DNA of 31,324 nt, from NCBI GenBank assembly GCA_041648755.1, contig JBAZOJ010000011.1:1-31324 (forward strand), given 5' to 3'. The notes below the pieces were generated by a model, which was not told where the DNA came from, ran no database searches, and worked only from the letters and a program-made list of their open reading frames with translations. The position numbers were made by a program, and so were the translations under genes. Position 1 is the first letter of the stretch; the number at the start of each line of letters is the position of its first letter. Source of the stretch: JBAZOJ01 sp041648755 (GTDB taxonomy: Bacteria; Planctomycetota; B143-G9). Of this stretch, positions 1-7,461 are shown piece after piece.

Positions 1-585
1 TTTGCGGTCGGGAAGCATATCTCCCCCTGGTCAAAACGACTCGGTGAAAAGCTGTTCGACGAACGCATCACAATGTACACCGACACGGTCTCCTCCGAGG
101 CATTGCTTCGCCTGGCCTTCGATGCCGAGGGAGTCCCGTGCAGCAAGGCGGTTCTGATTGACCGCGGTGTCCTCAAGTCCTTCTATCACAGCCTCGACAC
201 CGCTGCCGAATGCGGACACGAGCCGACAGGACATGGTTTCCGCGATGGCGGATCGCTGCCCTCGCCGAGCCTCCAGTGCATGGGATTCGCGCAGGGCGCG
301 GGCCATCTCGATGCAATGGCTGCCGATGCGGAGATCTGGATCGACGACCTGATCGGCACAAGCATGTGCAATCCCTACACCGGCAACATCAGCGGCAACG
401 TCGCAATGGGCTTCACCATGGAGAACGGTCGCCGTCGGGCTCGCGTCAAGGATGCCATGCTGAATGTCAGGGTCTTCGACGAACTGAAGTCTTCCGTTCT
501 GGCCGTCAGCGCGGAGACGGATGTGATCGGCTACACGCGTTTGCCGTACGTCCTTCTTGACGGTATAACTATCGCGGCCCAGTAA
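1..585 (+). CDS. PmbA/TldD-family protein, C-terminal part (5' end outside window)
   Basis: The reading frame is open from the first base and stops at TAA 583-585, so only about 194 C-terminal residues are present. The family (PmbA/TldE with TldD) forms a cytoplasmic metalloprotease complex that processes small peptides. Seen here are the typical C-terminal PmbA features: an early D-x-EGVP segment, a GVL-x-SFYHS stretch followed by TA and TGHGFRDGG, and late in the protein GNISGNVAMGFTMENG, the family's glycine-rich strand with the 'ENG' turn. The catalytic-type HExxxH of TldD would lie upstream, so PmbA and TldD cannot be separated with certainty; the 'sTG' segment favours PmbA. The next gene, speD, starts 40 bases downstream with no terminator between, so the two may be cotranscribed. 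Confidence 0.82.
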   Translation, partial: FAVGKHISPWSKRLGEKLFDERITMYTDTVSSEALLRLAFDAEGVPCSKAVLIDRGVLKSFYHSLDTAAECGHEPTGHGFRDGGSLPSPSLQCMGFAQGAGHLDAMAADAEIWIDDLIGTSMCNPYTGNISGNVAMGFTMENGRRRARVKDAMLNVRVFDELKSSVLAVSAETDVIGYTRLPYVLLDGITIAAQ

Positions 586-625
586 GCCGCGCTTGCCGAC
601 GAATGCGGCGGTGCGCGAGGTTGCC

Positions 626-979
626 ATGATTTTTGGCCGTCATCTTATCGTTGACCTGTTTGGCATCAAGAGAGATCTGCTCAATGATGCCGATGCCATC
701 GGCTCCCTGCTGGCCAGGGCAGCCGCGGCTGCAGGTGCAACCGTGATTGACTCCTGCTCACATTCCTTCAGTCCGCACGGGGTCACGGCAACCGTGACTT
801 TGGCGGAATCGCATATCTCCCTCCACAGTTGGCCTGAAAACGGCTATTGTGCGTTGGATATCTTTGTCTGCGGCAGCTCTGACCCGTTCAAAGCTCTTGA
901 GGTGATTCGCGACCATTTCCTTCCCTTGCGGGAACAAGTGGTCGAGCTGCCTCGGGGCGAAAGCGAGGATGCACTTTGA
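626..979 (+). CDS. speD: S-adenosylmethionine decarboxylase proenzyme (prokaryotic, small type)
   Basis: This enzyme makes decarboxylated AdoMet, the aminopropyl donor for spermidine synthesis, using a pyruvoyl group produced by self-cleavage. The 117-residue product is the usual length for the short bacterial/archaeal class. It starts GRHLIVDLFG, and the processing site ESH has Ser62 as the residue that becomes pyruvoyl. His67 (in LHSWPE) and Cys82 (in IFVCG) match the catalytic His and Cys of the Thermotoga enzyme. The frame can be extended upstream to a TTG at 593, but ATG 626 gives the family N-terminus directly. The stop codon overlaps the TTG start of speE by four bases (TTGA), so the two genes are translationally coupled. 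Confidence 0.93.
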   Translation: MIFGRHLIVDLFGIKRDLLNDADAIGSLLARAAAAAGATVIDSCSHSFSPHGVTATVTLAESHISLHSWPENGYCALDIFVCGSSDPFKALEVIRDHFLPLREQVVELPRGESEDAL

Positions 980-1806
980 CCGACAGGTTCAGCGAGATAA
1001 TCACCGACACCACCGCGATCATTTTCGACGGCGAACTTGTGCTTGACGAGCGCTCGCGCTACCAGCATATTCAGGTGTACAAGCACGATTACTATGGCTA
1101 TATCCTTGTGCTGGACGGGCTCTACCAGATGAGCACGACCGACGAATACCTGTACTCGGAGATGATGGCGCACATCCCGCTCTGCGGGCTCGCAAGGGAG
1201 CCCAGGCGGGTGCTGATGGTGGGTGGAGGAGACGGTGGCACGCTCGCCCAGGTGCTTCGTCATCCGTCGGTCGAATACGTGAAGGTCGTGGAACTGGACG
1301 AAGCCGTGGTCAACACGAGCAAGCGCTTCTTCCCGTTCGCCGCAACGGCCTTTGTGGACAAGAAGGTGTCCATCACGTATATGGATGCCGCGGTCTATAT
1401 GAAGCAGCCAGATCCTCCGGAGCTGTTCGATGCCGCAATACTCGACACGTCTGACCCCGAGACCCCCGCGAAGGTTCTCTATACAAGGGAATTCTACTCC
1501 AATGTGCGCCGGTTCCTGGCCCCCGACGGAATCCTGATGCACCAGATTGGCACCACGGAATTCACGCCCGAGTACCTATCCGGGACCGTTGACGCAATGT
1601 CTCCGCTCTTCCCGTGGGTGGGGGCGTGCCTGGTTCCGATGTTCACCTACGCCGGAGCCCAGGCGTTTGTCGTCGCATCAGACAGAGATGTGTCCAAGCC
1701 TCATCGTGAGATCCTTGGAAAATGGTACAACTCTGAGATCCACGCTGCGTCATTCGCCCTTCCCACATTCTGGCGAAATCTGGTCATCCGCCCCAAAACC
1801 GGTTAG
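976..1806 (+). CDS. speE: Spermidine synthase (polyamine aminopropyltransferase)
   Basis: The enzyme transfers the aminopropyl group from decarboxylated AdoMet to putrescine. The 276-residue protein has the N-terminal beta region (ERSRYQHIQV, LVLDGLYQMSTTDEYLYSEMMAHIPL), the GGGDGGT nucleotide loop, VVELDEAVV ending the next strand, and LDTSDPETPAKVLYTREFY. The last corresponds to the family's D-S-x-DP-x-GP motif carrying the catalytic Asp. The start is TTG, overlapping the speD stop and preceded by GAGG at 964-967 with good spacing. The adjacent speD and speE form a complete spermidine arm. No ornithine or arginine decarboxylase is in the window, so the source of putrescine is not shown here. 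Confidence 0.95.
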   Translation: MTDRFSEIITDTTAIIFDGELVLDERSRYQHIQVYKHDYYGYILVLDGLYQMSTTDEYLYSEMMAHIPLCGLAREPRRVLMVGGGDGGTLAQVLRHPSVEYVKVVELDEAVVNTSKRFFPFAATAFVDKKVSITYMDAAVYMKQPDPPELFDAAILDTSDPETPAKVLYTREFYSNVRRFLAPDGILMHQIGTTEFTPEYLSGTVDAMSPLFPWVGACLVPMFTYAGAQAFVVASDRDVSKPHREILGKWYNSEIHAASFALPTFWRNLVIRPKTG

Positions 1807-1813
1807 GAGGGAC

Positions 1814-2209
1814 ATGCGAACCCCAGTGAGAATTTCCCTGTTCGTTGTCTTGGCGGTGATGCTGTCAGCCGTGTGCGGGTGCGGAACCTCTGAGAACGGA
1901 CTTCCCCAAGGTCTTGCATTCGTGTTTCTGGACGAGGGGCTCGATGGCGAAGTCGGGATCGTACAACTGTCCGAGGGCGAAAACAACGGATTCCGGACAT
2001 CGACGATAGTGTTCCACAATAACCTCAACCGGTCCGCCAGGATCAAGGTTCGGTCGCTGTATTTCGATGCGGCGGGCAAGTCCGTGTCGCCTGAGTCGAT
2101 GAAGTGGGACACGGTGAATCTGGGGCCTATGGCGACGAGTACGATCAAGGCCACAGCTCCCGATAAGAAAGTCGCGCGCATCCGCTTCGAGATAAAGAGA
2201 GCCGATTGA
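1814..2209 (+). CDS. Small lipoprotein, YcfL/DUF1425-like
   Basis: This is a 131-residue protein with a lipoprotein signal: basic MRTPVR, a hydrophobic run ISLFVVLAVMLSAV, then CGCGTSE. The lipidated Cys is probably the second one (V-C-G-C). The mature part is beta-rich and resembles the YcfL/DUF1425 fold: TSTIVFHNNLNRSARIKVRSLYFDAAGKSV, then W-D-x-VNLGP and a closing ARIRFEIKRAD strand. YcfL is an outer-membrane lipoprotein of unclear function; the family call rests on pattern similarity only. ATG 1814 is chosen because GGAGG (1806-1810) lies just upstream and the signal peptide begins there. The frame is open further 5' inside speE, but that part is a shadow. It follows speE by 7 bases and is probably in the same transcript. 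Confidence 0.72.
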   Translation: MRTPVRISLFVVLAVMLSAVCGCGTSENGLPQGLAFVFLDEGLDGEVGIVQLSEGENNGFRTSTIVFHNNLNRSARIKVRSLYFDAAGKSVSPESMKWDTVNLGPMATSTIKATAPDKKVARIRFEIKRAD

Positions 2210-2222
2210 CACGCGAATAGCG

Positions 2223-2250
2223 TTGATTATTGATTTGCATCGTGGATAAT
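2223..2250 (+). promoter_or_regulatory. Possible sigma-70 promoter ahead of the HEAT-repeat gene
   Basis: TTGATT (2223-2228), a 16-base spacer and GATAAT (2245-2250) would start transcription near 2257, giving a leader of about 100 bases. That leader contains a G+C-rich imperfect hairpin at about 2308-2329 just before the AGGAGG ribosome site (2347-2352). An alternative -10, TATGAT at 2299-2304, lacks a good -35. The match is fair, not strong. Confidence 0.35.
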
Positions 2251-2357
2251 GGGGTACTGGAGCAGGCCGTTTTTCACAGGCTTTCGGCCAGTTTGTTGTA
2301 TGATATGAAGCGCCCACGGGCGGGCTTCTTCGGTTACTACCTGTTCAGGAGGATAGA

Positions 2358-4916
2358 ATGAACAAGAGAGCCTTGATAATCATCTTCGCGTTGCTGGCCG
2401 CCGTTGCCGCACTCAGCAGCAGTTCCACCAGGGCTGAAGAGCCGCTGAAGAGCCTCAGTATTCCCGGTGCCGGGTTCTCGGGCTTCAGCCGTCCGCCTCT
2501 TCCGTCTTTCTCGTTCCCGCAAAAGAGCTTGCCAACCGCGCCGCCGAAGGTTTCAATTTCGGCGCCTTTCCTTCCTTCGGGAATGGTACAGACACCGCTC
2601 GTCTATGAGTTCGACTGGATGGAGTGGTGGAAGACCAACATCTCATACGTGATGAAAGTAAGGGATCAGGTCATATTCTACAGAGAGGCCGAGGTCAAGG
2701 TCACCAACATCCCTGCGATCCTGACCCTGCTTGACTACAACGACCTGTTCTTCCCCGTTACCAGGGCCATTGCTCTGCAGATGCTCGACAAGACCGGTGA
2801 CGAAGGCGTTGAAGCTCTTCGGCAGATGGCTGCAGGCAAGACTGACGCCAACGCTCAGGCGCATCCCTCGATTACCACGCGTAAGCTACAGGCTTTGGCC
2901 GCCTACGCGCTTGGCCTGCTTCGTGCTCGCACCGCATTCAAGGAAATTGCCGCACTCCTGTCGGATCCACGCCCGGAAAGCAGAATGCTGGCAGCGCTAT
3001 CCCTCGGGCATCTCGGAACAGAAGAGGCGGAAAGCGAGATCATCAAGACGCTCGAAACCGAGAAAGACCAACGCGTCGCGGCTGCCTGCATGTTCGGCCT
3101 TGCCCTGACCGGTACCGACAGGTCCCGCAAGACGATCCTGGACGTTGTCCAGGGAGCCAAGAAGACCCCGCTACGCCAGAGCCTCGGTTTCCTGGCGCTT
3201 TCCCTTCTCAGTCGCAAGCCGTCTTACACGGACATCGAGAAGGCGATCTTCTCGTCGAATTCCGCTTTCTGGCTTTCGGGTATCGCCGCTCGTGCCGCGC
3301 TTCTGCGCATGACCGACTGCAAGCCGCGTGATGTCAACAATCTGATCAACTCAGCGCTCGTGAGAACAGAGGGCATTTCCCCCATTTCGGCCATTCTTCC
3401 GCTGCACCTGCTGGGTGAGAAGCTTGCGTTGGCCGACCTGAGCCCTCTTCTGAAGAACGCCGATCCTGAAGTCCGTGCAATGGCGAGATTCCTTGCCGCG
3501 CTGGCCGGTTCGCCGACTCTGGTTCCGGCTGTTGTCGGCGATGGAGCGGACACAAACCCCCGCGCCGCGCAACTGCAGGCTCAGGCGATGGCATACCTGA
3601 CTTCGGCCGATCCTGCCAAGTACGCCCGCAACCTCATCGACCAGACCGATGTACTGTCGAAAATTGCCGGCATCCTTGCATTGGGCAAGAGCCTGGCGAA
3701 GGACGATATCTACAAACTGAACGTGATTGTCAAGGACTCCGGATCGCAGGAACTTGACATTGCCTATATGCTGGCGCTTGCCAAGGGCGCTCCCGATAAC
3801 ACCATCGCCTGGAACGAGTTGGTGCGCGATCTGCGGTCTTCCGACAAGCGTACTGCGGATTTCGCGACGGTCCTCATCGGGACGACCGGCTCCCTCAAGG
3901 CAGCCCGCCTGCTTCTGGATCTTCCGGACGGACAGGTCGATGAACTGCCGTATTCGATCGCCATTTCCCTTCTTGGCCCGCTTCCCTATGAACTGACGTT
4001 CAGGCAGGGAATCGAGACCAAGGGAGATCTTCCGCGCGCCGCGGCCATCCTGGCATACTCCCTTGTTCCGCTCGAAAGTGCCCAGGCGGTGCTCTTCGAA
4101 GTGCTCGAAGGGGAGTCCATTCCCATCGCACGAGCCCACGCCGCAGCAGGTGTCAACCTCCACCCTGGAAAGGACATCACGGACAAGCAGCTTGATGTAC
4201 TTCTCAACGAGGCCCGGCGCGGCTCAGACAACTGGATCCGCAGTTACTCCACGCTCGCGCTTGGCAAGTTCTGCGAGAAGTCTGCGGCCGGCCTCGCCCT
4301 CGAGGAACTGCTGGACAACTCGGACATCAATGTCCGCGCCATGGCAGCGTTCAGCATGGGCTTAAATAAGTATCTCAGGGGCACGACACTGCTGAAGAAC
4401 CAGATAGAGAACGAGAGAACATATGCCATTCTTGCCGAGATCATCTCGCTTGGGATGTTCCGGCAGCGCGTTTTCGTGCCATACTTCGCAAGCGGAATCA
4501 AGTTCGCCGCCAATGATCCGGAGCGGCTTGCGTTCGCTTCCGCGCTTTCATCCACGCTTGAGCCTGCCGACTATCCCCTTCTGATCGAGGCGCTCAGCAC
4601 TGAGAGCGCAATCGACGCCAAGACTTTTGCCTGGACTCTCGGACTGCACGAGTATCCGGGAGATACGCTTGCGCGCCAGGTTGCAGATGCTCTCGCCAAG
4701 GTAAAGCAGGAAAACGACCCGTCAACGAGGTTCCATGTAGCCCTGGTCCGTTGCGCTCTTGGCGACGGCCGCGCGTTCGGTGAATTGCTTGACGCCGTTA
4801 CATCCAAGGGCTTCTCATACAATTCCATCCAGCCGGAGGCCAACTTCCTGTTCCAGTACTTCCAGGCGGAGTTGCCCGACTACGAGCGCGTTATCCCGTT
4901 TTTCACCCTCGAGTAG
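2358..4916 (+). CDS. Secreted HEAT-repeat protein
   Basis: The 852-residue protein begins with a Sec signal peptide (MNKRALIIIFALLAAVAALSSSS, cleavage likely near TRAEE). A Pro/Ser-rich linker follows (about residues 30-75), then a short segment with W-x-EWWKTN, and then an almost continuous alpha-helical solenoid to the C-terminus. Helical pairs of HEAT/PBS type recur: ALAAYALGLLRA, ESRMLAALSLGHLGTEEAESEI, IRSYSTLALGKF, VRAMAAFSMGL. Such solenoids are protein-binding scaffolds; no catalytic motif is seen, so the partner is unknown. The start has a strong AGGAGG site six bases upstream. The signal peptide places it in the periplasm or outside the cell. It is followed after 9 bases by a SnoaL-like gene, very likely in the same operon. 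Confidence 0.8.
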   Translation: MNKRALIIIFALLAAVAALSSSSTRAEEPLKSLSIPGAGFSGFSRPPLPSFSFPQKSLPTAPPKVSISAPFLPSGMVQTPLVYEFDWMEWWKTNISYVMKVRDQVIFYREAEVKVTNIPAILTLLDYNDLFFPVTRAIALQMLDKTGDEGVEALRQMAAGKTDANAQAHPSITTRKLQALAAYALGLLRARTAFKEIAALLSDPRPESRMLAALSLGHLGTEEAESEIIKTLETEKDQRVAAACMFGLALTGTDRSRKTILDVVQGAKKTPLRQSLGFLALSLLSRKPSYTDIEKAIFSSNSAFWLSGIAARAALLRMTDCKPRDVNNLINSALVRTEGISPISAILPLHLLGEKLALADLSPLLKNADPEVRAMARFLAALAGSPTLVPAVVGDGADTNPRAAQLQAQAMAYLTSADPAKYARNLIDQTDVLSKIAGILALGKSLAKDDIYKLNVIVKDSGSQELDIAYMLALAKGAPDNTIAWNELVRDLRSSDKRTADFATVLIGTTGSLKAARLLLDLPDGQVDELPYSIAISLLGPLPYELTFRQGIETKGDLPRAAAILAYSLVPLESAQAVLFEVLEGESIPIARAHAAAGVNLHPGKDITDKQLDVLLNEARRGSDNWIRSYSTLALGKFCEKSAAGLALEELLDNSDINVRAMAAFSMGLNKYLRGTTLLKNQIENERTYAILAEIISLGMFRQRVFVPYFASGIKFAANDPERLAFASALSSTLEPADYPLLIEALSTESAIDAKTFAWTLGLHEYPGDTLARQVADALAKVKQENDPSTRFHVALVRCALGDGRAFGELLDAVTSKGFSYNSIQPEANFLFQYFQAELPDYERVIPFFTLE

Positions 4917-4925
4917 GAGAGAACG

Positions 4926-5324
4926 ATGACTGACAAAGCTGCCACGGACGCCGCTTTCAAGTTCTTCGAGTCGTTCACCTCGGCGATGAAGTCAGGCGAT
5001 ATCGACAGGATAATGTCGCACTATGTCGATTCGGAACAGACCGTTCAGATCCTGTCCAACGGGCACATCATTTTCGGGTTCAACCAGATCAAGCAGGAAT
5101 ATGCCCTGTTCCTCGACGCTGTCGAGATGATCGACTTCCAGGTTCCCCAATTCCAGACTGTTGAGATGTGCGACCGCATGATGCTGGTGGTGCAACTGAA
5201 CGGAATGGTGCGGGTTCGCAAGTCGCGCGTGAAGCTGCCTTACCGCGGAACCGGCGCGATTCTTCTGAACGGGAAGGGCCCTGACTTCAAGATGGTTTAC
5301 GAGCACTTTACCCTCATCGACTGA
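4926..5324 (+). CDS. SnoaL/NTF2-like cone-fold protein
   Basis: This is a 132-residue cytoplasmic protein. It starts with two helices (AFKFFESFTSAMKSGDIDRIMSHYVD) followed by curved beta strands (GHIIFGFNQIKQEYALFL, MMLVVQLNGMVRV, GTGAILLNGKGPDFKMVYEHFTLID). The pattern 'x-x-G-D-h-x-x-h-x-x-x-Y' then 'G-x-x-x-I-x-x-x-Y-x-x-h' and a final W/Y-x-H-x-h strand is typical of SnoaL-like/DUF4440 domains. These either act as small enzymes or bind ligands; nothing here identifies a substrate. AGGAGA is just upstream of the ATG. It lies between the HEAT-repeat gene and nfi, 9 bases from each. Confidence 0.65.
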   Translation: MTDKAATDAAFKFFESFTSAMKSGDIDRIMSHYVDSEQTVQILSNGHIIFGFNQIKQEYALFLDAVEMIDFQVPQFQTVEMCDRMMLVVQLNGMVRVRKSRVKLPYRGTGAILLNGKGPDFKMVYEHFTLID

Positions 5325-5333
5325 TCTTCGTCT

Positions 5334-6086
5334 ATGAGGGTCGCATCCGGCCTTCACGAATGGAATATGACGCCCGTTGAGGCCATCCAGCTTCAACGGG
5401 CGTTGTCATCTTCTCTTGTCATTTCCGGGGGTTGCCCGATGGGCAGGCTCGTGGCCGGGGTGGATGTCGCCATGGATGCGGATTTCGCTTCCGCCTGCGC
5501 TGTAGTCATCGAACTCCCCTCGCTGGAACCGGTCGAGGTAGTCTGTGCCAGGGCGCGGGTCGAGTTCCCCTACATCCCCGGACTGCTGAGCTTCAGGGAG
5601 GCGCCGATTACGCTTGCCGCGCTGTACCGGCTGACTTCCGCCCCGTGCGCGGTCCTGCTTGACGGCCAGGGCATCGCGCACCCGAGAAGACTGGGGTTTG
5701 CCAGCCATGTCGGGCTCTGGATTGACGTCCCCGCAGTCGGCGTTGCCAAGAGCCTCCTGGTGGGCGAGTATCTGCAGCCGACTGCCATAGCAGGCTCAAA
5801 AGAGGTGCTTCGGTATCGAGGATCGAGAATCGGATACTCCGTTCGGACGCGCGATGGGGTATCGCCGGTGTTCGTGTCGCCCGGCAACCACATTGGCTTC
5901 CTTGGCTCAGTGCGGCTTGCAATGCGCTGTTGCGGGGGATACCGGATTCCAGAGCCCACCCGAATGGCTCATACCGCCGGGGTGCTGGTGCGTCGTGGGA
6001 TGGAGGAGTCGCAAGTGCTCTCCTCGCTCCGGGCATCGTGGCAGGCGGCGCAAAAAAAACGGGGCGCACAGGGCGCCCCGTCATAA
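5334..6086 (+). CDS. nfi: Endonuclease V (deoxyinosine repair nuclease)
   Basis: Endonuclease V nicks DNA one base 3' of deoxyinosine and other deaminated bases. Numbering from ATG 5334 falls almost exactly on the Thermotoga enzyme: Asp44 (VAGVDVAMD), the wedge PYIPGLL with Tyr80, Glu89 (FREAP), Asp110 (LLDGQGIAHPRRLG), Lys139 (VGVAKS) and His213 (EPTRMAHT). All metal and catalytic positions are therefore present. The N-terminus LHEWNMTPVEAIQLQ also aligns with the family, which supports this start although no good ribosome site is seen; coupling to the upstream gene is likely. The last 12 or so codons run through an A8 tract and a GC-rich stem that serve as a terminator for the opposite strand. 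Confidence 0.93.
   Translation: MRVASGLHEWNMTPVEAIQLQRALSSSLVISGGCPMGRLVAGVDVAMDADFASACAVVIELPSLEPVEVVCARARVEFPYIPGLLSFREAPITLAALYRLTSAPCAVLLDGQGIAHPRRLGFASHVGLWIDVPAVGVAKSLLVGEYLQPTAIAGSKEVLRYRGSRIGYSVRTRDGVSPVFVSPGNHIGFLGSVRLAMRCCGGYRIPEPTRMAHTAGVLVRRGMEESQVLSSLRASWQAAQKKRGAQGAPS
6052..6080 (-). terminator. Intrinsic terminator of the zinc-ribbon membrane protein gene, inside the nfi 3' end
   Basis: Read on the minus strand: a perfect 8-bp stem CGGGGCGC/GCGCCCCG (6060-6067 with 6073-6080), a 5-base loop, then eight T residues (complement of A8, 6052-6059). This is a textbook rho-independent terminator, placed 21 bases after the minus-strand gene's stop codon. It is also coding sequence for the C-terminus of endonuclease V. 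Confidence 0.85.
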
Positions 6087-6112
6087 AGCAGCAGAGGCTG
6101 CTTATTTCTTTT
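6086..6112 (+). terminator. Possible terminator of nfi
   Basis: Immediately after the nfi stop, AAGCAGC (6086-6092) pairs with GCTGCTT (6097-6103) across a 4-base loop, followed by ATTTCTTTT. The stem is short and the T tract interrupted. It overlaps the last codon of the convergent gene. Confidence 0.45.
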
Positions 6113-7334
6113 CCTCTGTCTTTGGCTGTTCAGTCGGCTTGTTTTCTTCTGGTGGTTTCTCCCCGCCTTCGGGCTTCTTCTCTTCCTCGTGCTTCTTGCT
6201 GCTGTCTGCCTTCGCCTCGCCTTCCTTCTTGCCAGCCTGCGGGGTGACGATGTTCAGATAGCGGCTGCGGGGCAGCCAGAGCGAGCCATAAAGCAGGCCG
6301 AAGAACCAGACGATGATGGAGATAATCAGCATCGTGGAGCCATTGCGCATATCCTTGAGATGTGCGGAGAAGTGCGCGGGGAATTCGAGCATATAGTTGC
6401 CAACGAACTGCATCAGAGGCTGGAATTCTCTTGGCCACTTGACGTGTTTCTCCGGAACCGGCATCGTCTTGTAGCCTTTTCCGGGCGCCCACTTGTTGTA
6501 CTCGACAACCTTGTCCACCCAGACGTTATAGTCTTCGTAGTACCATTTCTTGAAATCCGGTAGCGTCACATTTGGCGCAGGTATGGTTGCCATCGCGGCG
6601 CGATACTCGTCGCCGGTTCCAAGGGTGTCACGCAGGTATGCGTTGTACTTCTCGATGAAGTCCTGCTTGAATGTACCGACCCAGATTCCGTACTTGGTGT
6701 ATCCGACGGCCGTGCCGTCTTTGTTGGTGTAGTACCCGTAGGGGTAAGACAAGTTGTCCAGGACAACGAAATTGATGGCGAACATCAGGATCAGCACAAA
6801 GATACCGTGGATGGCTGACCAGAGCATCGTGGCGCCGCCGCGCGACCTTCCGCCTGCGACTCGCCAGCCAAGCCCGACAAGCACCAGCATGGCAAACCCT
6901 ACGAGCGGGAACAGTCGGTCAAAGTAGTCGTACAGCTTCACCGACGATTCGGAGGTCGGCCCATCGGTGTAGATCAAGTACCCGATTCCGGCGCCCCAGA
7001 GAGCAACGGGGATCAGCGCAAACGCGGAAGCCACAAGAACGCAGATGAACCAACGCCCGAAAGTAAGGGGCTGCTTGGCGTACTCGTCACGGATGATCCG
7101 GACGCATTCGACGCAGGTATTTTTCTTATTCGCCTTGAAGAGAGCGGTTTTCCCGAGTGGCTTGGCGCAGCGATGGCATTCGGTTATCGCCTTCTGGGTC
7201 GGATCGAATGCGCACATCTTCTGTTCGCGCTTCTCGGCCTTTGGCTGGTCCTTCTTTTCTGCCGGAACCGAAGCTGGCTGCTCGATGTTGGTCGGAGGCT
7301 GAGCGCCATTCTTCTTGTCTTCGGGATTGTCCAC
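6102..7334 (-). CDS. Membrane protein with N-terminal zinc ribbon and charged C-terminal tail
   Basis: The 410-residue protein has no recognised family. An acidic/basic Pro-rich head (1-40) is followed by a B-box-like Cys cluster: C41, C53-x2-C56, C74-x2-C77, spaced like a treble-clef zinc site. Four hydrophobic segments follow at roughly 92-118, 141-160, 170-192 and 335-358. Between the third and fourth lies a Trp/Tyr-rich soluble region (YNVWVDKVVEYNKWAPGKGY) of about 140 residues. The last 50 residues are almost all K/E/P. The start is GTG, with AAGGAGAG seven bases upstream and a consensus promoter before it; it is a single-gene unit ended by a strong terminator. The zinc site would be cytosolic if the protein has four segments. 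Function unknown. Confidence 0.75.
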   Translation of the reverse strand: MDNPEDKKNGAQPPTNIEQPASVPAEKKDQPKAEKREQKMCAFDPTQKAITECHRCAKPLGKTALFKANKKNTCVECVRIIRDEYAKQPLTFGRWFICVLVASAFALIPVALWGAGIGYLIYTDGPTSESSVKLYDYFDRLFPLVGFAMLVLVGLGWRVAGGRSRGGATMLWSAIHGIFVLILMFAINFVVLDNLSYPYGYYTNKDGTAVGYTKYGIWVGTFKQDFIEKYNAYLRDTLGTGDEYRAAMATIPAPNVTLPDFKKWYYEDYNVWVDKVVEYNKWAPGKGYKTMPVPEKHVKWPREFQPLMQFVGNYMLEFPAHFSAHLKDMRNGSTMLIISIIVWFFGLLYGSLWLPRSRYLNIVTPQAGKKEGEAKADSSKKHEEEKKPEGGEKPPEENKPTEQPKTEEKK

Positions 7335-7361
7335 GGGCTCTCCTTTTAACGGCTGAAAGAG

Positions 7362-7389
7362 ATTATAGGAGGCGGCAGGGGAGTGTCAA
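7362..7389 (-). promoter_or_regulatory. Consensus sigma-70 promoter of the zinc-ribbon membrane protein gene
   Basis: On the minus strand: TTGACA (7389-7384), 16-base spacer, TATAAT (7367-7362). Both hexamers match consensus perfectly. Transcription would start near 7355, giving a leader of about 20 bases with the ribosome site AAGGAG before GTG 7334. The -35 begins only two bases after the T-rich tail of the upstream gene's terminator. Confidence 0.85.
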
Positions 7390-7390
7390 A

Positions 7391-7427
7391 CCTAAATAAA
7401 GCCGCCCTCGAACGGTCTCGAGGGCGG
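7391..7427 (-). terminator. Intrinsic terminator of the barrel-FecR operon
   Basis: A 10-bp perfect stem, CCGCCCTCGA (7402-7411) with TCGAGGGCGG (7418-7427), and a 6-base loop. On the minus strand it is followed by CTTTATTT. On the plus strand it is followed by five T residues (7428-7432), so it can work in both directions. It sits 35 bases after the FecR gene's stop. Confidence 0.75.
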
Positions 7428-7461
7428 TTTTTCAGTTCTTTTGATCTGCCTCTACTGTTGA

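Noticed and set aside
2299..2304. TATGAT as the -10 of the HEAT-repeat gene
   Set aside because: No acceptable -35 is found 16-18 bases upstream and no extended -10 TG. The pair at 2223-2250 is somewhat better.
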